From contig NZ_JAOZEW010000010.1 in assembly GCF_025847235.1 (NCBI RefSeq), positions 1-64,000 of the forward strand: a stretch of 64,000 bases of DNA, given 5' to 3'. The position numbers were made by a program, and so were the translations under genes. The notes beneath the pieces are model-generated. The model was not told the DNA's origin. It made no database searches and was given only the letters and a program-made list of their open reading frames with translations. This document shows positions 1-8,089 of this stretch, piece after piece. The stretch is from Flavobacterium shii (GTDB lineage Bacteria; Bacteroidota; Bacteroidia; Flavobacteriales; Flavobacteriaceae). Every line of letters starts with the position of its first letter. Within the stretch, counting starts at the first letter, position 1.

Positions 1-152
1 TAAAACTTTGTATCCTTTGCGGTAAAATAAACGACCATTTAGCTTGAAATTTTACGGTTAAATTTTATACTAAGTTATTTTTTACTATAAAGTCTGTAAA
101 GCTTTATTGCAATGAGAAACTGTGATTGAATACTGCAACTGAATACTAAAAA

Positions 153-182
153 TTGTACACTGCAACTTTTTAGTTACTTTTG
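153..182 (+). promoter_or_regulatory. Flavobacterial-type promoter of the helicase gene
   Basis: TTG at 153-155 and TACTTTTG at 175-182 are separated by 19 bases, matching the Bacteroidota primary sigma pattern TTG-N19-TAnnTTTG. The -7 element ends only four bases before the ATG at 187, so the transcript may have almost no leader. The bases before it (1-150) hold no gene; they carry short repeated words of the ctgaatactg type that recur near 2211-2255. Confidence 0.5.
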
Positions 183-186
183 CAAA

Positions 187-1533
187 ATGAATAAGAAACA
201 CCATTCGAATAATATACTTTTGAATTTAGGTATCGAAAGCCTAAACGAAATGCAAGAAGTTGCTCAGGATGCTATCCTGAACGACAATAATGTTTTACTA
301 CTTTCTCCAACTGGATCAGGAAAAACATTAGCTTTTTTACTGCCAGTTTTAGAATTATTACAACCCGAAATCCTTTCTGTACAATGTTTAATCCTTGTTC
401 CTTCAAGAGAATTAGGATTGCAAATTGAACAGGTTTGGAAGAAAATGGGAACGGATTACAAAGTTAATATCTGTTATGGAGGTCACTCTATAGATACAGA
501 GATTAAGAATTTAAGCAATCCACCAGCAGTTTTAATAGGAACTCCGGGAAGAATTGCGGATCATATCGAGAGAGGTACTTTCCGATTGGATAAAATTCAG
601 ACTTTAATTTTAGATGAATTTGATAAATCATTGCAATTGGGTTTCCATGAGCAAATGTCTTTTATCATTGGTAAACTTCCTAAATTAAACAAACGTGTGT
701 TGGTTTCGGCTACATCGGATATTGAAATTCCAAAATATACAAGAGTAATTAATCCAACGATTTTAGATTTTATTCCTGAAGAGGAGGATAAATCCAATCT
801 TTCGATGAAAATGGTTGTTTCTCCATTCAAAGACAAAATAGGAAGTTTGTTTAACCTGATTTGCTCTTTAAAATCGCAATCGGCTATTATTTTCTGTAAC
901 CACCGTGATGCTGCCGAGCGTATTAGTGATACGCTTAATGAAAAAGGTATTTACGCAACTTATTATCATGGCGGAATGGATCAGGATGAGCGTGAGCGTG
1001 CTTTGATTCAGTTTAGAAACGGTAGTGTGAGTTATTTAATTACAACGGATCTTGCAGCGCGTGGTCTTGATATTCCTGAGATGAACCATGTTATCCATTA
1101 TCATTTACCGTCTAAAGAAGATGAGTTTACGCACCGTAATGGGCGTACTGCTCGTATGCTTGCATCGGGAACGGCTTATATTCTTGTTCATGAAAGCGAA
1201 AAGAAATTGGATTATATTAACTACGATATGGATGTTTTAAAGGTCGACAATGCTACGACTTTGCCTAAACCACCAGAATTCCAAACAATATATATTAGCG
1301 GCGGTAAGAAGAACAAGCTTAATAAAATAGATATTGTTGGGTTCTTTTCTCAAAAAGGAAAACTGGAAAAAGGGGACTTAGGATTAATAGAAGTGAAAGA
1401 TTTTATTTCGTTTGCTGCTGTAAAATTTAATAAAGTAAAAGATTTGCTTCAAAATATCAAGGAGGAGAAGATGAAAGGCAAGAAATTTAAAATTGAAGTA
1501 GCTAGAAAAGTAATTAAGAAAGAAGAGGAGTAA
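187..1533 (+). CDS. DEAD-box RNA helicase, DbpA-like
   Basis: ATP-dependent RNA helicase, probably acting in large-subunit ribosome assembly. The helicase motifs appear in order: Q-motif region near residues 19-30, Walker A SPTGSGKT (40-47), PSRELG, GTPGR, motif II as DEFD rather than DEAD, SAT, IIFCNH, TTDLAARGLD and HRNGRTAR. The last 75 or so residues, from the IYISGGKKNK segment, resemble the DbpA RNA-binding domain, which in E. coli DbpA recognises hairpin 92 of 23S rRNA. The length (448 aa) is close to DbpA (about 457 aa). The start is supported by the promoter directly upstream. The gene stands alone. The helicase call is certain; the DbpA-like subclass rests on the C-terminal domain and overall length. 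Confidence 0.93.
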   Translation: MNKKHHSNNILLNLGIESLNEMQEVAQDAILNDNNVLLLSPTGSGKTLAFLLPVLELLQPEILSVQCLILVPSRELGLQIEQVWKKMGTDYKVNICYGGHSIDTEIKNLSNPPAVLIGTPGRIADHIERGTFRLDKIQTLILDEFDKSLQLGFHEQMSFIIGKLPKLNKRVLVSATSDIEIPKYTRVINPTILDFIPEEEDKSNLSMKMVVSPFKDKIGSLFNLICSLKSQSAIIFCNHRDAAERISDTLNEKGIYATYYHGGMDQDERERALIQFRNGSVSYLITTDLAARGLDIPEMNHVIHYHLPSKEDEFTHRNGRTARMLASGTAYILVHESEKKLDYINYDMDVLKVDNATTLPKPPEFQTIYISGGKKNKLNKIDIVGFFSQKGKLEKGDLGLIEVKDFISFAAVKFNKVKDLLQNIKEEKMKGKKFKIEVARKVIKKEEE

Positions 1534-1694
1534 TTGATTTAAAAACAAATGGTTACTGTTTTGTTGTTTCTGAAAACGAATAATTATAAACATTAATTTA
1601 TATTTAATGTCAATAAATTAACGATACAAGAAAGGAGTTAAATTTTTTTATTATTATGTTTGCTCCATAAAATAAATAAACCCCAAATAATATT

Positions 1695-2129
1695 ATGAAA
1701 AGAATTATTACTATTGCTGTTTTGTTTTTAAGTTTTGCATCCTTTGCTCAAATTAAAGTTATTGCAACTGTACCAGTTGAAAAATTAGGTAAAGTAAACA
1801 ATAATTATATCCAAAAAATTGGAGATGAATACACTGTGTTTTACAACTGTATCCAAAGTGATGATGAAAATAATACTTTAAGAAAATTCACTTTTAAAAA
1901 TATTGATAATGATTACCTTAGTCTTTACAATATTATCGCAAACGGTTTTACAGCAACTCCTTTGTATGATATCAAATTAGAATTACCTAACAATTATGTT
2001 TGGTTACATTACACGGCAAGTGTTGATAAACCTACAGTTCAATTTATGGTTTCGAATAAAGAGGGTAACTCAAACAATGTTTCTGAGGCTTTAACAAAAG
2101 ATCAGGTAAATAAATTATTTCAAAAATAA
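1695..2129 (+). CDS. Small secreted protein of unknown function
   Basis: A 144-residue protein with a clear Sec signal peptide (basic MKR start, hydrophobic stretch, cleavage expected after SFAQ near residue 19). The mature part has no cysteines, membrane segments or motif I can name, and looks like a small beta-rich periplasmic or exported protein. The ATG follows an AT-rich leader and lies 161 bases after the helicase gene, so it is probably transcribed separately. Function not recognised. Confidence 0.75.
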   Translation: MKRIITIAVLFLSFASFAQIKVIATVPVEKLGKVNNNYIQKIGDEYTVFYNCIQSDDENNTLRKFTFKNIDNDYLSLYNIIANGFTATPLYDIKLELPNNYVWLHYTASVDKPTVQFMVSNKEGNSNNVSEALTKDQVNKLFQK

Positions 2130-2253
2130 TTTAGACTTATCGGTATAAAAAAAAGGATAGTTTCCTGATTTGAATAGCCTCTTTTTTTTAGTTTATAGTG
2201 CTCAGTTTCAGTATTCAGTTTTGAGTGCTGTGACTGTAAACTGAATACTGTAA

Positions 2254-2832
2254 CTATATTTTCTTCACGTATTGTGTGATAATTACAATTTGCTGACCAT
2301 CTACTTTTCCTTCAATGTATTCGGCATTTTCATGATCTAAACGGATGTTACGTACAGCAGTTCCTTGTTTGGCAACCATACTAGATCCTTTTACTTTTAA
2401 GTCTTTAATTAAAACTACAGAATCTCCGTGTTCTAGAATTACTCCATTACTATCACGGTGAATAATTTTGTTTTCATCATCTTCTCCTTCTCCAGTTGCT
2501 TGTGCCCATGCCAGGGTATCTTCGTCTAGATACATCATGTCAAGCAATTCTTGTGGCCATCCTGCAGCGCGTAAACGGCTTAACATTCTCCAAGCTACAA
2601 CTTGTACGGCAACATTCTCGTTCCACATACTGTCGTTTAAACATCTCCAATGATTTAAATCTACGTTATCTGGATTCTCTATTTGATCTACACAGGTGCT
2701 ACAAGCCATTACGCTTTCATCAATTCCGCCTTTTTGGGTAGGTAAAACTTGATATACTTTTAGGTTTTCGGTTGCGCCACAAAGTTCACATTTAGATCCA
2801 CTACGTTTGTTTAATTCTCTTTCTATGCTCAT
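2254..2832 (-). CDS. PhnA-type zinc-ribbon protein (YjdM family)
   Basis: A 192-residue protein with an N-terminal zinc ribbon (CELC near residue 15 paired with CSTC near 44) and a C-terminal PhnA domain (from about residue 128, DSNGVILEHGDSVVLIKDL onwards, an SH3-like fold). Family members were named for alkylphosphonate utilisation, but the gene is separate from the C-P lyase system and no phn genes are nearby, so the name should not be read as a function. The gene is isolated, with its stop facing the gene to the left. The middle section (about 60-120) is an extension seen in longer family members. Confidence 0.88.
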   Translation of the reverse strand: MSIERELNKRSGSKCELCGATENLKVYQVLPTQKGGIDESVMACSTCVDQIENPDNVDLNHWRCLNDSMWNENVAVQVVAWRMLSRLRAAGWPQELLDMMYLDEDTLAWAQATGEGEDDENKIIHRDSNGVILEHGDSVVLIKDLKVKGSSMVAKQGTAVRNIRLDHENAEYIEGKVDGQQIVIITQYVKKI

Positions 2833-3244
2833 TTTTTAATAGTTTATTTGAAAATGCGAATTTACTTATAATTTAGGAGGGTGGCAAATTTATATTTTTT
2901 GTTGGTTTTTTGCCACAGATTTACTTTGTCTGTTCGGCTTACAGTTTCGGGTAAAGAAAGCCTGTTTGGGGCTTTGGTGAATAGTTACTAACCTAAATTG
3001 TCTATAGAGGAACGCGGATAATACGGATTTACAAAAGTAAAAACGCGGATGAAAAACGGATTTAAAAAAATAATAGATGAAAAATCCGTTTAATCCGTGT
3101 TTTCGCGATAGCGAATCTGTTTAATCCGCGTTCCTTTGACAAAGAATTAGATAGGATTAAAAGGATTTTTTCGTTTTGTCTTTGCGAGGAACGAAGCAAT
3201 CTCATTTAGTATGTTGGTTCCTCGCAATGACTTACGCAAAATAT
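2833..3244. repeat. Intergenic region with two dispersed repeats
   Basis: No gene seen. At 3009-3134 there is a repeat of the 'ccgcgtaatccgtgtt' type, bounded by a perfect 10-bp inverted repeat (3009-3018 with 3125-3134). Related copies occur near 7597-7650, 15050-15170 and 15756-15810. At 3182-3192 and 3217-3227 an 11-bp perfect inverted repeat, ttgcgaggaac and gttcctcgcaa, forms a second hairpin just after the coaD stop (minus strand); it could help end that transcript. Confidence 0.7.
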
Positions 3245-3703
3245 TTACTTCTTCACTCTAACAGCATCTGGAACCAACATTTCGTATTCTCCGCCATTTC
3301 GTAATACATCACGAACGATGCTTGAGCTTATGTATGATGTTCTTGCAGCTGTTAATAAAAATACGGTTTCAATTTTGGATAAGCGTCTGTTGGTATGTGC
3401 GATTGCTTTTTCGAATTCGAAATCGGCTGGATTACGCAATCCTCTTAATATAAAATGTGCTTTTAGTTTATGACACAAATCTATCGTAAGACCTTCGTAG
3501 GTTATTACGGTTACTTTGGGCTCGTCTTTGAAGGTTTCTTCGATAAATCGCTTTCTTTCTTCGAGTGAAAACATGTATTTTTTTTCGGCATTTACACCAA
3601 TTGCAATTACGATTTCATCAAATAGAGAAATTCCTCGTTTTATGATGTCTTCGTGTCCAAGTGTAATTGGATCAAATGATCCCGGGAATATGGCTTTTCT
3701 CAT
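3245..3703 (-). CDS. coaD: Pantetheine-phosphate adenylyltransferase
   Basis: Catalyses the fourth step of coenzyme A synthesis, joining ATP and 4'-phosphopantetheine to give dephospho-CoA and pyrophosphate in the cytoplasm. The 152 residues match the family length (about 160). Visible signatures are the N-terminal PGSFDPITLGHEDI (the nucleotidyl-transferase T/HxGH motif), the central RGLRNPADFEFE and the ISSSIVRDV motif near the C-terminus. It is the last gene of a minus-strand group with ddl and a zinc-ribbon membrane protein (gaps of 75 and 47 bases), so co-transcription is likely. A hairpin repeat lies directly downstream. Confidence 0.97.
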   Translation of the reverse strand: MRKAIFPGSFDPITLGHEDIIKRGISLFDEIVIAIGVNAEKKYMFSLEERKRFIEETFKDEPKVTVITYEGLTIDLCHKLKAHFILRGLRNPADFEFEKAIAHTNRRLSKIETVFLLTAARTSYISSSIVRDVLRNGGEYEMLVPDAVRVKK

Positions 3704-3778
3704 TTTTTTTAAGGTTCAGAGGTTTAGAGTAGCAAAGGTTCTAAGGTTTTTTTTAGAGTTTCTAAATTTTAGTGGTAC

Positions 3779-4387
3779 TTAAGGTTCTAAGATTTCTCTA
3801 TCAATTTGGTATATTATATTTTGGTCATACATTTTTAATAGTTCGGGTTTGGAAAATGAACGTAATTCATTATAATTTTCATTAATATTGATTTTATCAA
3901 TACCACTATAACCTGTAGTTTCCATGTTATTGATAAAAACATATACGCTGTCTTTTAGTACTTTGTTTACTTTAAAAGTTGTATATCCAGTTGGGGTTTT
4001 AATACGATATAAATCTCCAATTTCTGGATTACGTATATGTATCTTTTCTTCTTTGGTTGCTTCAACTCCAGTATAAATTGCAAAACTTAGTACGGATAAT
4101 AATATCAAAAAGCCTGTAAAATGAAGAAAAGGAATTTTATACTCAGTACTTTTAAAAGCATTAATTACTTTTTCTTTTTCTATGTGGTTTAGACTGTTTT
4201 TTTGAATGCTTTTTTGACAGTTATCGCAATTAAGGGTGTAATCTTTTTTAATTGGTAATATTGGTATAAAAAAAACACTAATAAAACCACCTTTTACTAA
4301 AAGATTAAGTTTAGTTTTTGTATTGCACAAAGGGCAATAATAATTATCTAATTTGAGATTCTTTAAAACTTTAAAATTTCTTTGCAA
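3779..4387 (-). CDS. Zinc-ribbon protein with one membrane segment
   Basis: A 202-residue protein. Residues 15-65 contain two CxxC pairs (CPLC near 18 and CDNC near 54), separated by a hydrophobic FFIPILPIKK stretch typical of short zinc-ribbon domains in Bacteroidota. A single transmembrane helix lies around residues 108-128 (LHFTGFLILLSVLSFAIYTG). The C-terminal part (about 135-202) looks like a small beta domain outside or inside the membrane. No enzyme motif is seen. The gene lies between ddl and coaD on the same strand and is probably in that operon, but its role is not known to me. Confidence 0.75.
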   Translation of the reverse strand: MQRNFKVLKNLKLDNYYCPLCNTKTKLNLLVKGGFISVFFIPILPIKKDYTLNCDNCQKSIQKNSLNHIEKEKVINAFKSTEYKIPFLHFTGFLILLSVLSFAIYTGVEATKEEKIHIRNPEIGDLYRIKTPTGYTTFKVNKVLKDSVYVFINNMETTGYSGIDKININENYNELRSFSKPELLKMYDQNIIYQIDREILEP

Positions 4388-4434
4388 AATAGTATCTGTA
4401 CTTTGATTTTATTAATAAAAGGAAATTATTTCGG

Positions 4435-5406
4435 CTACGCCAAAGCTAACTCAATTGAGTTTGTGAACAAATCTTCTAGTGAAATTCCGGCTGCTTTGGC
4501 TTGTTGCGGAATCAAACTTTCGGTTGTTAAACCCGGTATTGTGTTCATCTCGAGCATATATGGTTCGTTGTCGACGATGATGAATTCGCTTCTTGAGAAT
4601 CCTTTCATTTTTAAGACTTCGTAAGCACGTTTTGCAACTTCGCTTACTTTTTGCGTCATTTCGTCTGAGATTCTCGCTGGTGTGATTTCTTGTGATTTCC
4701 CTTCGTATTTGGCTTCGTAATCGAAGAAATCATTGTCGGAAACAATTTCTGTGATTGGTAATACGATAACTTTTCCTTGGTAGTTAATTACTCCAACTGA
4801 AACTTCGGTTCCGTCCAGGAAGCTTTCGATGATGATTTCATTATCTTCTTTATACGCAACTTCTATTGCGATTGGTAGTTCGGCTGCAGTTTTTACTTTC
4901 GAAATTCCAAAGCTTGAACCTGCTTTGTTTGGTTTTACGAAACATGGCAAACCTACTTTTTTTACAATTTCGTCGGTATTGATAATGTCTCCTTTGTTTA
5001 GGTAATATGAAATGGCAGTTTTTATTCCGTATGGTTTTAAAACTGAAAGTAAATCACGTTTGTTAAACGTTAGGGCTGCTTGGTAATAATCGCATGAGGT
5101 TTGCGGTATGTGCAATAACTCAAAATAGGCTTGCATTAATCCGTCTTCGCCTGGAGTTCCGTGTATGGCATTGAACACACAATCGAAAGTGGTTTTTGTT
5201 CCATTTACAGTTACTGAAAAGTCATTTTTATCGATTAGGAATTCGGCATCTTTTTCATCTACATAAACCCATTTTTCTTTAAAAATATGGATTCGGAAAC
5301 CATTGTATTTGGTTTTATCAAGGTATTGGTATACTACATTTCCGCTGATTAGTGATATTTGATATTCGCTAGAATATCCTCCCATGATGATGGCAATGTT
5401 TTTCAT
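4435..5406 (-). CDS. ddl: D-alanine--D-alanine ligase
   Basis: ATP-grasp enzyme that makes the D-Ala-D-Ala dipeptide for peptidoglycan precursors in the cytoplasm. Length (323 aa) and motifs fit: the N-terminal IIMGGYSSEYQISLISG, the ATP-grasp core (CFVKPNKAGSSFGISKV, IIIESFLDGTEVSVGV) and the C-terminal MLEMNTIPGLTTESLIPQQ, which holds the Mg-binding Glu/Asn and the D-Ala site. It heads a probable operon with the zinc-ribbon gene and coaD. The adjacent divergent gene encodes a PASTA protein, a domain class often tied to the cell wall, which is consistent with a wall-related neighbourhood. Confidence 0.97.
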   Translation of the reverse strand: MKNIAIIMGGYSSEYQISLISGNVVYQYLDKTKYNGFRIHIFKEKWVYVDEKDAEFLIDKNDFSVTVNGTKTTFDCVFNAIHGTPGEDGLMQAYFELLHIPQTSCDYYQAALTFNKRDLLSVLKPYGIKTAISYYLNKGDIINTDEIVKKVGLPCFVKPNKAGSSFGISKVKTAAELPIAIEVAYKEDNEIIIESFLDGTEVSVGVINYQGKVIVLPITEIVSDNDFFDYEAKYEGKSQEITPARISDEMTQKVSEVAKRAYEVLKMKGFSRSEFIIVDNEPYMLEMNTIPGLTTESLIPQQAKAAGISLEDLFTNSIELALA

Positions 5407-5817
5407 TTTAAATTTTAGTTTAAAGTTTGATTTGTTAATGTTTTAGCTACAGATTAAATGGATTTACACAGATTTTTAATTTGTTTAATCTAAGCTGTGG
5501 AGCTTTATATTTTGGATAAATTATGTTATTATGAAAACGTTTTGTGTTTTTAGCCCCGATAGCAGCGGTATCCTTTTTTCATGCTTTTTTGCATGGAAAA
5601 AGATATAGCGTATAGCGGGAAATAGCTCCTAACTCTTCGAATCGGCTCAGAATGACAAAATATATGATTTACTCATCTAAATAATAGTCTTTGACTCCGC
5701 TTAGGAGGTCACAGGGACAGGTTAAGGATGACAATCAAGTTGCTTTCTTGTATTAAACAAAATTATCATTTTTTTTGAAACGAAATCTTTATCTTTGCCA
5801 CAAATAAAAATAAATTT
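5407..5817. repeat. Divergent intergenic region with dispersed repeats
   Basis: This 411-base space between ddl and the PASTA gene holds no coding region. At about 5446-5508 there is a 'cagattaaatggatttacacagattttt' type repeat with its inverted partner. At 5551-5631 lies a second repeat family (agccccgatagcagcggta ... atagcgggaaatagctcct) with an internal hairpin (ttttttcatgc / gcatggaaaaa); a related copy is at 22276-22353. A -7-like element TATCTTTG is at 5790-5797, in front of the PASTA gene, with no well-spaced TTG. Confidence 0.65.
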
Positions 5818-6441
5818 ATGAGTTTACGTAAGTATCTAACTAGCCGAGTATTTTTTACGCAAATACTAATTGCTGTTGCAATTATTGCAGTTTTGGGTTA
5901 TTTGTTTATGCATTGGTTGACATTTACCACCGACCACGGACATGAGATTGAAGTACCCGATTTGAGAAAATTGACTGAGGAGCAAGTTGAGGCAAAATTG
6001 GACGGACTGGATCTGGATTACGTACTTTTGGATAGTGTAGATTATAGAAGTGGTTTCCCAAAATATAGTGTTGTTGAGCAAGATCCTTTGCCAGGAACGA
6101 AAGTAAAAGTGGGTAGAAAGATTTATATTAAAATAAATGCTTCAGGATTTTCATCGGTTCGTATTCCGGATTTGATTGAGAAAACTTATCGTGAAGCTGT
6201 ACCAACCCTAAAAGCATTAGGTCTTCAGGAAGGTACAATTACGTATATTCCGAATCTTGGAAAAGACATGGTTTTGGAGATGCGTTACAAAGGAAGAAAC
6301 TTAAAAGTGGGAGATCGCGTACTGAAATCATCAAAAATTGATTTGGTTTTGGGCGATGGAAAAGCAAGTTATTTAGATGAAAGTCAACCGGCAGATTCTC
6401 TAGCAACGCCAGGAGACGAAAAAACAGCAAATGAACAATAA
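5818..6441 (+). CDS. PASTA-domain membrane protein
   Basis: A 207-residue protein: a short cytoplasmic N-terminus, one membrane helix at about residues 12-34 (FFTQILIAVAIIAVLGYLFMHWL), then two PASTA repeats (about 42-108 and 110-180; the first begins EIEVPDLRKLTEEQVEAKL, the second VRIPDLIEKTYREAVPTL), and an acidic, low-complexity tail. PASTA domains usually bind uncrosslinked peptidoglycan or mediate protein contacts; here no kinase or transpeptidase is attached. It overlaps the next gene by 11 bases, so the two are translated from one transcript. Stand-alone PASTA proteins next to RluD are common in Flavobacteria, but their function is not established as far as I know. Confidence 0.9.
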   Translation: MSLRKYLTSRVFFTQILIAVAIIAVLGYLFMHWLTFTTDHGHEIEVPDLRKLTEEQVEAKLDGLDLDYVLLDSVDYRSGFPKYSVVEQDPLPGTKVKVGRKIYIKINASGFSSVRIPDLIEKTYREAVPTLKALGLQEGTITYIPNLGKDMVLEMRYKGRNLKVGDRVLKSSKIDLVLGDGKASYLDESQPADSLATPGDEKTANEQ

Positions 6442-7477
6442 TAATACAGATAGTTTAGATTTAGAAGAAGAGTTATATGAGCATTTTAGATTTGAAGTTC
6501 CTAAGGGTCAAGCGCCTTTAAGAATAGACAAATACTTGATGGGCTTAATACAAAATGCAACCCGAAATAAGATTCAGAATGCTGCAACAGAAGGTAATAT
6601 CTTTGTAAATGACGTTATTGTAAAGTCGAATTACAAAGTAAAAGCGTTTGATGTTGTTACGGTGATGTTATCACATCCTCCTTATGAAAATCATATTATT
6701 CCAGAGGATATTCCGTTGAACATTGTTTACGAAGATGACGCTTTATTGTTAATCAATAAGGAGCCAGGAATGGTTGTGCATCCGGGACACGGTAATTATA
6801 CCGGAACGCTTGTTCATGCTTTGGCACATCATTTTGATAATTTGCCAATGAATAGTAGCGAACGTCCGGGATTGGTTCATAGAATTGATAAGGATACTTC
6901 GGGACTTTTGGTTATTGCCAAAACGGAAGCTGCAATGACACATCTTGCCAAACAATTTGAAGCTAAAACCTCGGAAAGAGAATATGTTGCTTTGGTTTGG
7001 GGAAATGTTGTCGAGGAGCAAGGAACTATCGAAGGTAATCTGGCAAGACACTTGAAAGACAGAATGCAAATGGCTGTTTTTGCTGATCCGGAAATAGGGA
7101 AACCTGCCGTGACGCATTATAAAGTTCTGGAGCGTTTTGGTTATGTGACTTTAATTTCTTGTCAGCTCGAAACGGGTAGAACACACCAGATTCGTGCTCA
7201 CATGAAGCATATTGGTCATCCGCTTTTTAATGATGAGCGTTATGGTGGTCATTTGATTTTAAAAGGAACTACGTTTACAAAATACAAACAGTTTATAGAT
7301 AATTGTTTTAAAGCTTTACCAAGACAAGCTTTACATGCCAAAACACTTGGTTTCGTTCATCCTACAACGGGAGAAATGATGCGTTTTGATACTGAACTTC
7401 CGCAGGATTTTCAGGATTGTATTGAAAAATGGCGCAATTATTCGAAATCGCATAATACTGACGACGAAGAGAGTTAA
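6431..7477 (+). CDS. RluD-family 23S rRNA pseudouridine synthase
   Basis: Converts specific uridines in 23S rRNA helix 69 to pseudouridine, if it has the specificity of E. coli RluD. The 348 residues show an acidic N-terminal leader, an S4 RNA-binding domain (about 27-85), and the synthase domain with the catalytic loop HRIDKDTSG, in which Asp153 is the expected nucleophile, plus the LETGRTHQIRAHM motif. The start overlaps the PASTA gene by 11 bases; a later Met is not needed because the S4 domain begins soon after. A strong terminator follows the stop. RluC or RluA specificity cannot be excluded from sequence alone. Confidence 0.95.
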   Translation: MNNNNTDSLDLEEELYEHFRFEVPKGQAPLRIDKYLMGLIQNATRNKIQNAATEGNIFVNDVIVKSNYKVKAFDVVTVMLSHPPYENHIIPEDIPLNIVYEDDALLLINKEPGMVVHPGHGNYTGTLVHALAHHFDNLPMNSSERPGLVHRIDKDTSGLLVIAKTEAAMTHLAKQFEAKTSEREYVALVWGNVVEEQGTIEGNLARHLKDRMQMAVFADPEIGKPAVTHYKVLERFGYVTLISCQLETGRTHQIRAHMKHIGHPLFNDERYGGHLILKGTTFTKYKQFIDNCFKALPRQALHAKTLGFVHPTTGEMMRFDTELPQDFQDCIEKWRNYSKSHNTDDEES

Positions 7478-7488
7478 ATAAAATTAGA

Positions 7489-7513
7489 AAGCCCCGATTA
7501 GGGGCTTTTTTTT
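7489..7513 (+). terminator. Rho-independent terminator after the rluD-type gene
   Basis: The stem aagcccc / ggggctt with a five-base loop (gatta) is followed by a run of eight T. It lies 12 bases after the stop codon and ends the PASTA-rluD transcript. Confidence 0.9.
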
Positions 7514-8089
7514 GATTAAAATTTAGATTTTTTTGAACCATTAAGAGATTAAGATTGATTAAGGTTTTGCTTTTTTTGCCGTCGGATTGTCTAAATGGAA
7601 CGCCGATGATGCGGATTCGCTATCGCGAAAACACGGATTGAACGGATTTTCTCCCGAGGTTTGTTCTTAATTTGCCTTAATATCTTAATGGTAAAAAAAC
7701 TTTAATCTAGCTTTTCTTCTTTGTAGCCCTCAATTAGGAGCTTTTTTATGCTGGAAATTAAAATTAGGTTTTTGCCACAGATTACACGAATTAAAGGGAT
7801 TTAAAAAAATCTGTGAGAATCTGTGTAATCTGTGGCTGATTTTTTTTAAATTACTCTTAGCTATTGTTATTATGGGGAATGCGAGGGAATATGATGTAAT
7901 TTACCAAATCGTAGATTTTGTTAAAGAAATAGTTGTTTTTATCTCTTTTGCAAAGTTTGATTAGTGATGATATACGCTGTAAAATAGTTACTTTTGTTGC
8001 GCTTATATAAAAAAATCTTCTTATTATCGAAATATTAATAGTGAGAAAAAACTTATTCATAAGCATCTTTTCAGATTTATATTTAAATA
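7514..8089. repeat. Intergenic region with two dispersed repeats
   Basis: No gene is supported here. A repeat at 7597-7650 (gaacgccgatgatgcgga ... cacggattgaacggatttt) is related to the one at 3009-3134. At 7774-7787 and 7822-7835 a perfect 14-bp inverted repeat (gccacagattacac / gtgtaatctgtggc) makes a third type. An open frame at 7857-8066 on the minus strand has no recognisable content and I do not call it a gene. Confidence 0.65.

Noticed and set aside
597..836. Minus-strand open frame inside the helicase gene
   Set aside because: Shadow of a clearly coding plus-strand gene, with no recognisable product.
7857..8066. Minus-strand frame upstream of the SulP gene
   Set aside because: 69 codons of A/T-rich sequence with no signal peptide, domain or promoter.
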